Shown piece after piece: positions 1 through 11,039 of a stretch of DNA of 64,000 nt. Under the pieces are notes generated by a model that saw nothing but the letters and a program-made list of their open reading frames with translations, was not told where the DNA came from and searched no databases. The translations under genes and the position numbers were made by a program. Where the stretch lies: assembly GCA_030248225.1 (NCBI GenBank), contig JASANE010030034.1, positions 1-64,000 of the forward strand. The letters run 5' to 3'. Every line of letters starts with the position of its first letter. Position 1 is the first letter of the stretch. This DNA comes from Trileptium ribeirensis (Eukaryota > Nematoda > Enoplea > Enoplida > Thoracostomopsidae).

Positions 1-119
1 CGCAATAGGTCAACCGTGCCCAGTGGCTGTTAGGTACAACAAATAACATGTTAGTTCATAAAAATGGATATACAATTGAATAAACAAGAAAATCACAAGA
101 TGTTAATTCCCTTATGGCT

Positions 120-445
120 GATTATAGGTTTCTATGAGCGTAAATACAATGTAAGATCAGCTTCTTTCCGACCGATTTAAAACCTTTGGTACCGGGGCCA
201 TCTACAAAAGATTTGCTTCCAATGAGCTGCAATAATGAATTCCACACGTTTCTCGAACGCACTGAAAATGCGTGCCTTAGAGTATTTGTTTTACGTTTCT
301 TTTCCACCATTTTTTCCGAGTGCTACGCAGGCTGGCAAAATCTTGGCAAATTCAAATTTTATGATTTCGGATTGTAAACGAGGTCAGAATGTAACCGTGG
401 AAGTTCCAGCTGCTACAAATTTAAACTCGTAAGCCAATTATTGTA
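120..445 (-). pseudogene. CR1/Jockey-like retrotransposon, C-terminal RT fragment
   Basis: On the minus strand the last ~60 codons (310 down to 122) read NTLRHAFSVRSRNVWNSL and then a short Lys-rich tail. This is the conserved end of non-LTR retrotransposon ORF2 proteins and closely parallels the end of the element at 17232-17651 in this window ([18 protein letters not shown]). Upstream, to about 445, the similarity continues (LTSLNL, then QLELPRLHSDLV) but is broken by in-frame stops. No YADD catalytic core is present, so this is a dead 5'-truncated or decayed insertion. Family assignment is by resemblance only. Confidence 0.6.
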
Positions 446-596
446 CACTTCGACCTGGCGGTTCGTCTGAACATTGTGCTTTAATGACAAAAATCTCTTT
501 CATAATTGAGTGCAGATGGAAAAATTAATAACTTCAGTGGAATTATATTCAGTATTGAAAATCAATGAGATAGGATGCGTGGATTAGTATTACAAA

Positions 597-1000
597 GAAT
601 GCATTAGGTAAGAGTCTGACAGTTCCCTGCACTCACAAGTAAACCCATGTTTGATGGCGCCGGCGTTTTTGGCCTGACCACCCCAGTTTTTGGAGGGGGT
701 CGAGATGCACTGACCCCCTCACATTCTAGGGGAATTAGTGGGACCATGAGTTTTTTTGGGGGAGGATAGGTCGCACCCCAATTTCTGGGGGGGGTCCGGG
801 TTATAAGCAGCTACTTGTTCGACCGACCCCCCAAAAATTGGGTGTCCGATCTAACCCCCAAAAAACCTGGGGGAGGGGGCAGTGAATTTCGACCCTCCTT
901 CCTAAAAAAACTGGGGGTCAGGCCAAAAACGCCCGCGTCATGAAACACGGGTTTTTACATGTGAGTACAGGGAACTGTCACGCTCTTCCTTAATGCACTC
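597..1000. repeat. G-rich palindromic MITE, copy 1
   Basis: A ~400-bp foldback element. The left end (GCATTAGGTAAGAGTCTGAC at 601) is matched by the reverse complement of the right end (ending at 996). Going inwards the arms continue through CATGTTTGATG / CATGAAACACGGG and alternating blocks of CCCCC-AGTTTTT-GGGGG. A second copy lies at 29700-30052. No ORF is present. Runs of five to eight G or C could form quadruplexes or a cruciform. No convincing target-site duplication was seen. Confidence 0.8.
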
Positions 1001-1187
1001 TAGATATTACAAACTAGTATATATTGAATTGTGAACAAATTTAACCAAAACAAGAGTATCGATTTACTTTAAAGATAAGTGCTCTTGCCGTTTTTTGTTT
1101 AAATTCGTACTGATTTTGAGAGATATGGATGTAAAAAAACAGGATCGCCGTTATTGTGGTAACCTGTAGTCAAAAAACACATTCCAT

Positions 1188-1440
1188 GAAATTTCAGAGA
1201 AGTATTCTTTGATTTTCCACCAGATATGATTTTCCACCAGATATTCTTTTAAAATTCAAAAAGCTATTATATACTTGAAATTTTAAAGACTTATTTTTCA
1301 AAAATATAAGATTTATTTAAATTTCAGTAAAGTTTCAAAGGACAGTTTTTTGAATTTGAAGAGAGTATCTTGTGTTGCATAATATTCAAGGAATGTTTCT
1401 AATTTCATGGAAAGTATTTTAAGTGTACTTTACATAATTT
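1188..1440. repeat. AT-rich foldback element (copy 1 of a three-member family)
   Basis: Begins near TTCCATGAAATTTCAGAG and ends near TTTCATGGAAAGTATTTTAA, so the ends are inverted repeats. The interior is made of short TTCAAAG / CTTTGAA blocks. Related copies occur at 10830-10980 (partial) and 19809-20072 (best preserved). Non-coding. Confidence 0.55.
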
Positions 1441-2671
1441 TTGGCTTCTAAAGAACGCATTCGACAAGGTTGTAGTGCCAGCTCATAGGGTCTTAACGTC
1501 TATCTAGGATGGGCAGTCGGTTTTGGCAGGGGTGGTGGTTTAGGGTGTCACTAAAAGTTTTCCCTGGTCTTCCGAGTTTTTCCTCAAAATTTTCCCTATT
1601 TTGGGTAAATATATTTGTAGGTTTGCTCACAACTGCTAGAATTTTTAGCGCGCTTTCGGTAAGATGCGGTGAATTGTGGTGTAGGTTCGACCCTTGATGG
1701 CAACACCCTACTACCTATGACCACCTACAGCACACATGTGTACAAGTACAGTTTTGTAAACCGAGTAGTTAGCCTCGATTTCCATGTTATTCAAAATAAC
1801 GTAAGTAGTCTAGAATTCTACCCACATTGTAAAATTCAGATTTAATTTAAATTACCGAGCTAATACAGGGTCAGTATGTTTACCTGGTCAGATGGTAGCT
1901 AAGCATAGGCGTCGCCGCGGCAAGGGTCAGTGGGACCTGCCCTCCTGCCATCCAGTTTTATTTGATGGTTCGCAGTATACAACTGCAAAATGAGTATATA
2001 TTTTAACTTACAGCTGTAAGATTGACCTAATACGTCAAACTTCACAATGGGCCTACGATCTAAAATTATCTCTCGACAGGCCTGCAGATCAAAAGGACGG
2101 CATAGGTCTTGTGGCAACCACGCTCAAGTTATCGGTTGTGATCGCACATAATCACTTCCGCCGACCACAGTATATATTTATAAAAGATGGAACCGGATAA
2201 CCATTTTGTGACCCAGTGACCAGGTCACGGAAGTGGCTCGCTGATGTAGCGTCCCGATCATGGTATGGACTACATTTACATGGTAACGGTAATGATCGAG
2301 TGACACGGCCACCTTCCAACTTCCAAAACATCCAATGTATAATAATTCTGCGAAGCCGTGAAAGAAACAACCTTAAATATTTTAATAATATAGTATACTA
2401 TAGTACAATATAGTATTGCATATTTTCATAGTATACTATACCAGAAATCACTGTATGGTTAACTGCTATTTCAGATGAATTAAAATTGTGTTTTCTATAG
2501 TCTCAGCCAAGAGACTACAACAAATCTGGACAAAAGTAGGTATTCATGTGCGACATATTTTGGAAGCCTTATTGCCATGCTTTGAAGTAGTTTGTATACC
2601 AACTGAATCAATTTGAAAGTACTTGCATATGAAACAACTATAAACTGTGAAAGAAACACATGATGATTTCT
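1441..2671. other. No gene seen; short palindromes only
   Basis: Only short ORFs in all frames, none resembling a known family. Holds a perfect 13-bp palindrome GTGACCAGGTCAC (2214-2226) and small TAGTATACTATAG-type AT palindromes near 2390-2440. Confidence 0.5.
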
Positions 2672-3050
2672 AAAGGTGCAAACCCTGATTTTAGATGTGG
2701 CATAGACGTGCCCCACAATGCGGCCGACACTCTTCTACCAACCTTCCACTCTCCTGTCCGACTTCTTATTGCGAATTTAGAGCAAACTGCGTCGCAGCAT
2801 TTAGATGGTCAGCACTTCTGTTTTCGCTGTGTCCCCGCGGAACTGTCAATATGAACTGTCTAAGTCTGTAAATCCTGTCTTTAGATGCGACTTAGACGTA
2901 CACCACAATGCGGTCCTACACTCTTCTACCAACCTTCCACTCTCATGTACGGCTTCGTATCGCGAATTTAGGTAAAACTGCGTCTCAGCGTTTAGGTTAG
3001 AGCATTTAAGATTTCACTATGTCGCTGGGAAGTGTCGATGTGCCAAAGAT
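2672..3050. repeat. Degenerate two-copy tandem duplication (~190 bp)
   Basis: Segments starting at about 2681 (AACCCTGATTTTAGATG) and 2871 (AATCCTGTCTTTAGATG) run in parallel through CCACAATGCGG, CTCTTCTACCAACCTTCCAC and GCGAATTTAG. Divergence and small indels show an old duplication. Not coding. Confidence 0.65.
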
Positions 3051-4740
3051 GAAGGCAAAAAGCACCGTTCTACTACGTTGACTACGCTGCAGTACTTTAA
3101 CATCTGAATCAGACCGAGTCAGTACCATATTATGCACAACAACCCAGTGTCGCGGGCACAGTTGAGATCTGAAAAGGCCCAGTGATACCGCTGCATATCT
3201 GATATCAATTATTTATGCACCATCACGGACAAAATCAACTCTTGAGGAACAACTCGTTATGTCAGACGTATATATATATGTAACTTCAGTTACGTGCTTG
3301 ACTGTATAGCCTTGTTTCAATTTCTATCTGTCCTCAACCTATTCGAGCCTTTCAAACAGGATGTCATTAACAGATCGCAAATTATCAACAAAGTTTTAAT
3401 GGAACTGTTTCCTAAGCTATAAAGCTTCGGAAATTTAATCATACAAGCAGAAACTCTGTCTAAATAATAATTAGTACCCGGATCGCATGAGGCACTGTTA
3501 CGATAAGCAAAGTCTGGCTTTGGTTGCTAGGTTAAACCAACACAAATACGATAGCTGACGTTTAGATTTCAATTTTATGGGTACGCTTGCGATCTATGAA
3601 ACCTATAGTACACCTAAACCAACTAATCGGATGCTATTCATCAGGATTATGTTACGTTGATTGGCAAACCAGACACAGTTTGATGGTATTTTTTCAATTT
3701 TGGTCAGGCAGGAAAAATTTAGAAACTGTTTTTTTTGTACTTAGCATATCATATGTGTCATCGGCACCATACAAACACATTCGGCAATCAGGCCGGCTTC
3801 ATAAGCATCCTTAACCCTAACTTAATGTTTTCCGTAAAAAATGGATCTCACCACGTTACATTTAATACGAAGGTGATGCAAACAATGTGTCAAAAGCTAT
3901 AATTCATACCATTTTTAAACTTATTTTTTGTCACTCATAAAAACCATAATTGATGTTTCAAAACGATGAACCCGCGTTGTTATATTGCAAGCATCGAGTA
4001 ACTTCAGAAAAGTAGGAGCTGTGATTTTAATTTCGCAAACAAAAATAAGAATGTCAATCAAAACGTTTACCAGTTATCGTGCGCTCATAATAGACAAGTA
4101 TCTGAAGATGATGCAAAGTCAAATATTGTACCCAGCCCGCTGTAAATAAAGTATAGTACTACATACGCTATTCTGTAAACCAGCCAGGTTATCATTGGCC
4201 GGATATGTAGTATAGACACATTGTAATTGATACCTAGTGGCCAAATGTTCGTCGGTTTATAGGGGTAGATCGTTTTGCTGCAAAAAAAAGACTTGTGGCA
4301 GAAAAAACAGGCTAGGGAGTAACCAAGAGTTTCCACAGACTCCCCAACTTTTCCTTATAATTTACTCAATTCCCCAATTATTTTTAAAAATTTTTTGTAT
4401 TTATTTCACATGGCTAAAACTTTGTTCGTACACCTTCACTTTGTTGGAAGCCAAATAGACTGGCGTGATAAATAAATATTATGTACGACCACAAAGGGCA
4501 TAAAGCGACTTGCAAATGATTACAATTGGAATTTAATCCTAACAGTAAATAGCAAACACATAGCTGCAACTGTACATGAAGATTATCTGTCTTAAAGGTT
4601 TCTCCACTATGACCAAGAGTGTGTATTGATTAAATTTGGTTTATACTTTTTACAAATTTTCATCTAAGCTGCAATTCGTTAAACGATACAGGCTCCGGGG
4701 AACGTTTTGAGTCTGTACACCAAGCTATGATAAAACACAT
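3051..4740. other. No gene seen
   Basis: AT-rich sequence with scattered short ORFs and no recognisable domain, RNA gene or ordered repeat. Confidence 0.5.
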
Positions 4741-4976
4741 CTGTAAAGGGGCATGCTAAGATAAAACACATTTAGGTCATAGGTACCTATACGGTGTACG
4801 GAGTTACCTCCTAAAGACAACTGTAAAGGGGCATGCTGAGATAAAACACATTTAGGTCATAGCTACCTATACGGTGTACGGAGTTACCTCCTAAAGACAA
4901 CTGTAAAGGGGCATGCTAAGATAAAACACATTTAGGTCATAGGTACCTATACCGTGTACGGAGTTACCTCCTAAAG
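4741..4976. repeat. 80-bp tandem repeat, three copies
   Basis: The unit starts CTGTAAAGGGGCATGCTAAG at 4741, 4821 and 4901, exactly 80 bp apart. It contains ACATTTAGGTCATAGGTACC and ends in GAGTTACCTCCTAAAGA. Copies differ at only a few positions, so the array is young. 80 is not a multiple of 3 and no ORF runs through. Confidence 0.9.
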
Positions 4977-5327
4977 ATCGGAATATCTTTTCAATCCATA
5001 TTTACTTCCCTATTTCGCTTCGCTGAAGGCGAAAGGATACACCCTTTCCCGAAAAGTGGCTCTCCTGCCTTTCCTTTCCCCGGCGTATTGCGCGTTGTTT
5101 GGAGGTTACAACTATGAATTCTATTAATGACAACCAGGCTAATAGCTAAGCAAACAGTCTGGATGAGCTATTACGTTACCTAGTCCATATCAGGATATCA
5201 AAGATTTCCAACCCCCGATGAGTTTATGGTCCCCAGTTTTAATGGATAGGGCGAGCTTTGTATATGAATGCACAATATGATATTGAATCGTAGCCTGTGT
5301 TCCCATCCATACTCGTGTGTATTCGTC

Positions 5328-5850
5328 GTGTTACTTACTATTGCAGTCAATCAGTTGTAGCGTTAGTTCTGGTAGAAAGTGATTTCATCGATTCTTGGTG
5401 TACTGGAAAATACAGCTAAGATTATGTATAATTTTAACTAAGTAACTAGCTTATTCGTGTGTTACTTGCTATAATTGCAGTCAATCAGTTGTAGCGTTAC
5501 TTCTAGTGGAAAGTGATTTCATCGATTCTTGGTGTACTGGAAAATACAGCTAAGATTATGTATTATATTAACTAAGTAACTAGCTTATTCGTGTGTTACT
5601 TGCTATTGCAGTCAATCAGTTGTAGCGTTAGTTCTGGTGGAAAGTGATTTCATCGATTCTTGGTGTACTGGAAAATACAGCTAAGATTATGTATAATATT
5701 AACTAAGTAACTAGCTTATTCGTGTGTTACTTGCTATTGCAGTCAATCAGTTGTAGCGTTAGTTCTGGTGGAAAGTGATTTCATCCATTCTTGGTGTACT
5801 GGAAAACACAGCTAAGATTATATATAATTAACGAAGTAACTATGAATCAA
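5328..5850. repeat. ~131-bp tandem repeat, four copies
   Basis: The unit starts with GTGTTACTTGCTATTGCAG at about 5328, 5459, 5593 and 5724 and runs through AATCAGTTGTAGCG, GATTTCATCGATTCTTGG and ACTAAGTAACTAGCTTATTC. Copies are nearly identical; copy 2 carries a 3-bp insertion. Non-coding satellite-like array. Confidence 0.9.
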
Positions 5851-7337
5851 CCGACAATTTTTAATTATACTAAAGCTACTAGAGTTGATGTCAATTATTA
5901 CCTACGTATCAGAAACTAAAATAGTTACATGTGAAATAATTTAAAAAATATTGTATATACAATGAAAAGATCCAACTTATATATATTGTCATAATTTAAT
6001 TATAATGCTCATGAGATGTATGTAATGTGTCGTAAAGTTTATGATACCAAGGTTTCCAAAGGTTTTAAAAATTCCACGCCTAATCTTTCCATCTACGAAT
6101 TAATGTGTATTCTATATGCTGATGAACAAACGTTTGCCGCAGTGGTAATTTAAATCAACATTGTTTTGCTACGAGGTCGTACAATTATTATAGCCGCAAC
6201 GCTGTTTATAATCTGTTTGGCTCATGCAAATTGCGTTCTTATAATTATGTAAAATTATATACTGTATATAATATATAATTTAGGCAAAGTTTTGATAAAA
6301 ATACGATTCTTGTGAAATTTACTGAAGGAATAGTGTGCAATTAAGTTAATTTTGATTTGTACAGCTTAGATTTTAAGATAGTACAGAATATATATATATG
6401 AATTTTTGCCCTTCAACCGTCACCGGCTAAAATTTTGAAAGTAATACATTTAACATTAATATCATCAACAACAGCTATAATTAAAGCAAAATAGGTTATT
6501 AACCAACCGGAAAGTCAGCGTAACAGCGTTAAGGCCGTCACAGCGATCTCGAAACTAAGCAATGGCTCACCAACTGCCAGTGTAGTAGTGAAGAAAAACC
6601 ATTTGTACACACAGACGAAATTTTTACAAAATACATTAAAGCAACAGGAAAGTGTGCATGGTATATCGGTTTTAAGAACATCGTTATCATTAATATACAG
6701 GAGGGATAATGGTGGTTTAAAACCACTTCACGGGAGTCACCCCTGAATTTAGCTGGTGATAGTTGGAACATGCATTGTTTAATTTTACCTGAAACTTTCT
6801 CGAATGTAGCTCACATTATTTTTGTGCTTCAATAATTTTAGCTGCGTTGAATAAATTTTACCTTGCTAATGTGAAAAAGTTATTTTTTAAAATCAATATA
6901 GCCGATATCTACAAATCTCTTTTGTGTACCTAGAACAAAGCCCAGTCGTGAACGAACTCAGCGTTAGCAAGGAAACAGTGTTGCTCACTTTTTAAACAAC
7001 AAAAAGCATTCGTTTTGCTGTTTTATAAAATATCTCAAGAGGAGTTTTGTATATTTTAATCAATTCTCCATGAATACATTGATTGTATTAATTTTTCGTT
7101 CATTTGCTTCGTGTATGAAATCACCTACAATATAAAGTTACTAGTAAAAGTTAAGTGTTTATACAATATACACCAAGGAATTTATCCTTTTTAAGATAGT
7201 TGGAAAATCCCAACCAACTTCCAATTGTGCAGCGGGCTGCATATTTCATAAACATGTAGATTAAAAGATAAGGACAAGTTCAGCTTTGGTCATGGAAGTT
7301 TAGCTTTTCAAATTTAAAATTGTAGGCAAAATCTTCT
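5851..7337. other. No gene seen; very AT-rich
   Basis: Long AT-rich stretch with no supported ORF, RNA or repeat array. Confidence 0.5.
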
Positions 7338-7615
7338 CAGGTGCGGTATTATTTACAAAGGGTCAATTTTTTTTTGAAAAAAAAAGTGACGGCTGTGAAT
7401 AGCAAAAAGGTACAGAGGGCTAATAATGGAGCTTTGGAAATGGTAGATTAAGTTATATCGCTAACGGAACAACTACGACTTCAGGTGCAGTGTTATTTAC
7501 AAAGGGTCAATTTTTTTGAAAAAAAGTGACGGCTGTGAATAGCAAAATTGTACAGAGGGCTAAGCTTTGGAAATGGTAGATTAAGTTATATCGCTAACGC
7601 AACAATTGCTACTTT
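7338..7615. repeat. 144-bp tandem duplication
   Basis: CAGGTGCGGTATTATTTAC at 7338 is repeated as CAGGTGCAGTGTTATTTAC at 7482. Both copies continue through AAAGGGTCAATTTTT, GTGACGGCTGTGAATAGC and GGAAATGGTAGATTAAG. The copies differ mainly in poly-T/poly-A length and one short deletion. Non-coding. Confidence 0.85.
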
Positions 7616-7865
7616 TGGTGTAAGCTCAGAAATGTAACTACAAAAACACCAAGGGAATATGGTTATGTCTTGAACGCTTAATATAACTGATAAACAGGTG
7701 ACCAGTGACTGCCGGTGAAACAATATCCCGGGTCTACTTCAGCTGTGACCATGGCCTCTGAATACGTAGGCCTGAAACGCTCCAACATATTTCAAGTGTG
7801 GCTGTATGCTCATAAGGCATTAACATCATTTATTATTGTATTTGGGTAGATATATAATATCAGAA

Positions 7866-8200
7866 ATTGCGAATTAGCGGTTTAGGGGGTATGCCTGAGG
7901 CCTCAGACCACCACTAGGACGCCCATGCGCCACCCTACCCCCCTTCCCGTGGGTCACACTGTCCTCCCTTCAGCCACGCGACGCAGGTGCACGGAAAGTT
8001 CTTGCAAAAATAGGGTGAGGATTGGTAAAATAGGACTAAAATTGGCAAAAAATAACTCCTCGGCGGAGGGAGGATGGTGAGGTCGTCAACCTTTTTCAGC
8101 ACACCCATGAGGGACCTCACCCCAAAGGCCTCTATCCTACCCCGCCGAGATGAACCTCACAACAAAGGCTCCGGCTAGCCCCTGAAACCTCGAAGCGCCA
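7866..8200. repeat. GC-rich dispersed repeat, copy 1
   Basis: A GC-rich island in AT-rich surroundings. It shares order and wording with 25385-25640: a CTCAG(G)CATCAGACC-like block, then CACGCA/GGTGCACGG, a GCAAAAAT-rich AT block, GGTCGTCAACTTTTT, and a final block of CCCC-rich sequence ending GATG, CGAAGC or CGGAACG. No ORF shows protein similarity. Possibly a non-autonomous transposon of unknown class. Confidence 0.5.
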
Positions 8201-8780
8201 GAACATATGTATAAGATGTAGGGCTTAGTTTTTAAACAGTCATAAAATTCTGCGTTACCGACAAGATTTGTAAAACGTACAGTTTTTCAATCAACCAAAT
8301 TGTCTTATGTTTTTCGCAATTAAACTTATCACCACTTCAATGCAGCGACAACGTGGTTAATGCATTAATTCATTTTCGCCACAGGAGCCCTCTCAGCTTG
8401 ATGCATCCGTTAAAGTGCTTCTGTTTGTGTGTACTGTCTTCGCCGTAATGTCTACCGACAACAGCAAAACAACAAACAACGTTTGCATGCAAAGTACAAA
8501 GATTACTATATATACTCTATCGCTGTCCTCTTACTACATGACTGCGAAACAGTCCACTTGTGTGTGTTTAAATAATTGTGTAACCGTAAATTCTTACAGC
8601 CACAGCGAAGTTGCAATAAAATAAAAAAAATTTAGGATTTAAAACTAAACAGGCGATCATCAGGATTTAAGACTGCATAACGGTAATAAGAAATCTTCAA
8701 GAGTTGCTATTATTGAAAGTATGTTTTTAAATAATCTCCAAAAATCAAGGCAATTAAATAAAAATTAGCTTATCGCATAA
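8201..8780. other. No gene seen
   Basis: AT-rich. A 69-codon ORF at 8415-8624 has no recognisable features and I do not treat it as a gene. Confidence 0.5.
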
Positions 8781-9056
8781 CTAACCCTTTCATTCCGGCT
8801 AGGTCCATATGGACCTAACGTACATTGTGAGTCGTTGCGTTTACTGAGTGTGTCGTATGTTGTACGTTTGAACGTGCGTTGTTATTCCTTCACGTTGTGA
8901 CGTTCCTTAAGGAACCGAGCAACAGCTCCCAGATAGCTCAGTGGTTTGCGTACACAAGTTACGCCCGTACGTTCCGATTTCAATATCCTTCGGGAGCTTC
9001 AGTTTGTCAAACATTGCACCATACACAATTTAATTCCGGCATGAAAGGGTTAACGA
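8781..9056 (+). mobile_element. Terminal-inverted-repeat element enclosing a tRNA-like SINE
   Basis: The left end CTAACCCTTTCATTCCGGC and the right end TTCCGGCATGAAAGGGTTAA are inverted repeats, giving a ~275-bp unit. Just inside the left end is a perfect 16-bp palindrome AGGTCCATATGGACCT (8801-8816). Inside, 8925-8997 is a 73-nt tRNA-like segment: GCTCCCA and CGGGAGC pair as an acceptor stem, ATAGCTCAGTGG is a good A box, and GTTCCGATTTC is a degraded B box. The leader and tRNA-like part recur at 33595-33740 (minus), so this is a SINE-derived, probably dispersed element. Confidence 0.65.
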
Positions 9057-10829
9057 GTTTCAAAAGTGGAATTCTACAGCAATTCATAAAGCCTGGTATT
9101 TGTAGACTTTGGGCGGGGGTCAAAATTTTAATTTTTCACCTTTGAGTGCAGGTTAACCGTAATGTAACAATGTTAGTATGTTGCACTAAAGCAAACCTGA
9201 TGATTGTTACATGATCAGCTCTGAATTTTGGTCATATATGAATTTTCAAATAAACCGTAAAGACCTATATAAGGGTCCGAGGATCACCGGCAATTAAAAA
9301 TTTATATAGAGACTCAATTTTTTTGACGTGTAAATCACATCTCGAACGGTGCGACTTACATTGCGTTGGACCTTTTCTAGAATCGTCCAGTCCGAAATTG
9401 GTCAATTTTGAAGATACCGCGGAAATTTTGGCACCATTCGGCTCAGTTCGTCAGAAATGTATGAAAATTTTTTCTTGGTAAATGTACAATTTAATGTACT
9501 GTTCAAACAGTGATAACGAGCTTAGTCGAATAGTGATAAAATAGGTGCAATCGGTCCATGGTGCAACGACTAAGGCTAAGCTTAAGACTAAGGCTAAGTC
9601 TCCTCCATGAAGGGATTGCGTTGATTAAGCTCACTATCAGACTCAGCTCATTATCGTGATTCCAATGATACCAATATTTATATCTCACAATTATACTATA
9701 CTTATATCGAGAAACTTTTTTTTAAAAATTAGGGTATCATTGGGAACTCAAAAAAATTCGAAAAAAATCTTGTCATAAAAATAGACAAATTCACGCTGAG
9801 TCAAAGGATACCAAATTGTTCTCTGCATCGTCAAATTTGTCCTATTTCGGGCTGGGAGCGGGGTTCTAGGAAAGCCCCCAATGGTTCAGGTCATGATCTT
9901 TATTTACTTGTTTTCAAATGTCGATGAAATGAAGTATACATTCCAATTTTGAAAAAAAAAACTCCAAACCTAAACAAAACCTTCCTCGAATACACGCTAG
10001 AATGTTAAGCATTAAGTCTAAGAACAAATGTTAATGGAAGTGCAAAATGTGGAACGGATTTACCGTAAACAGTTGACAAAGTACTAAATCTCAGGTGTGA
10101 CTAGTTGACGTATTCCAAAAACCATATTCACTATTTGAAACTGTTGATATTTTAATCCAAAAAGTAATCCTATAAAATTTTAATTCGATCTGGGTTTTAT
10201 AATGCATCTCATCATTGAATGAAGGCATTTGGAACACTAATGAAACTAACAAAATGCCAGAATATACCTTTTTTACGGGTTACTTTCGTTACACTGCATA
10301 CGAACATTCGCCGAAACATTAAGTTTATAATCTATTTTGTAAGAGTATTGTGTTTCGCACTGACTGCGTTGAATATGGCCGGTTATAGCGCACCCCTGCC
10401 CCTACAGGTAATGGCCTAGGGCATCGATAAGGAACTCTAGTGTCGCAAGAGAGTCCCTAGCGTTGGACATCTAAATATAGAATAATTCTAGATTCAAATG
10501 CTTGTTTTAAAAAATATTAAACCTTAACCTATTTTTGGCATTGCTACCATTATAGCCAGCTAAAATATTTTTGTCAATACTATCTAAGAATTACCACGAT
10601 ATAGATTGATCCTTACATCCTTATGGTTATCATAAACTCCTAATCACAATTGCAAATAATTACAATCGTGGAAATCATAAAAATGGCAAGGATATATGCA
10701 TTTCTTAGCATATTTGTCACTAATACTCACAGGATATGTTTCCTCCCATTTTAGAATCGAATAATGTTTCAATAGATGGCCTCGTATACGTGTTCCAATG
10801 CTTGTAAATTTTGAGCGGCATTGACAATG
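9057..10829. other. No gene seen
   Basis: Short ORFs only. Includes a small direct repeat of GACTAAGGCTAAG (about 9568-9600). No recognisable protein or RNA. Confidence 0.5.
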
Positions 10830-10980
10830 CATTAAAAATATTCTTCCATGAAATTTAAAAGAACCTTCTTAAATTTTTATAACACAAGAATTTTTTTTTA
10901 AATTCAAAGAAGTATTTTTTTGTATCTTCAAAGATAATCCTTAATAAGAAAATTCTTTGAAAGTTCAAGGAGTATTCTAG
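10830..10980. repeat. AT-rich foldback element, partial copy
   Basis: TTCCATGAAATTTAAAAGAA near 10849 matches the end of the element at 19809-20072, and internal TTCAAAGAAGTATTTTT blocks are shared. The opposite end seems missing. Confidence 0.45.
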
Positions 10981-11039
10981 CCGGTATGGTTGTTTCATTA
11001 AACGCCGATATTTATTCTTTTACCTCACGAAGTAATGTG

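Noticed and set aside
4741..5850. CRISPR array
   Set aside because: Contiguous tandem repeats without unique spacers, in animal DNA.
8925..8997. Functional tRNA gene
   Set aside because: Acceptor stem and A box are good, but the B box is degraded and no proper anticodon arm forms; the segment recurs inside a dispersed element.
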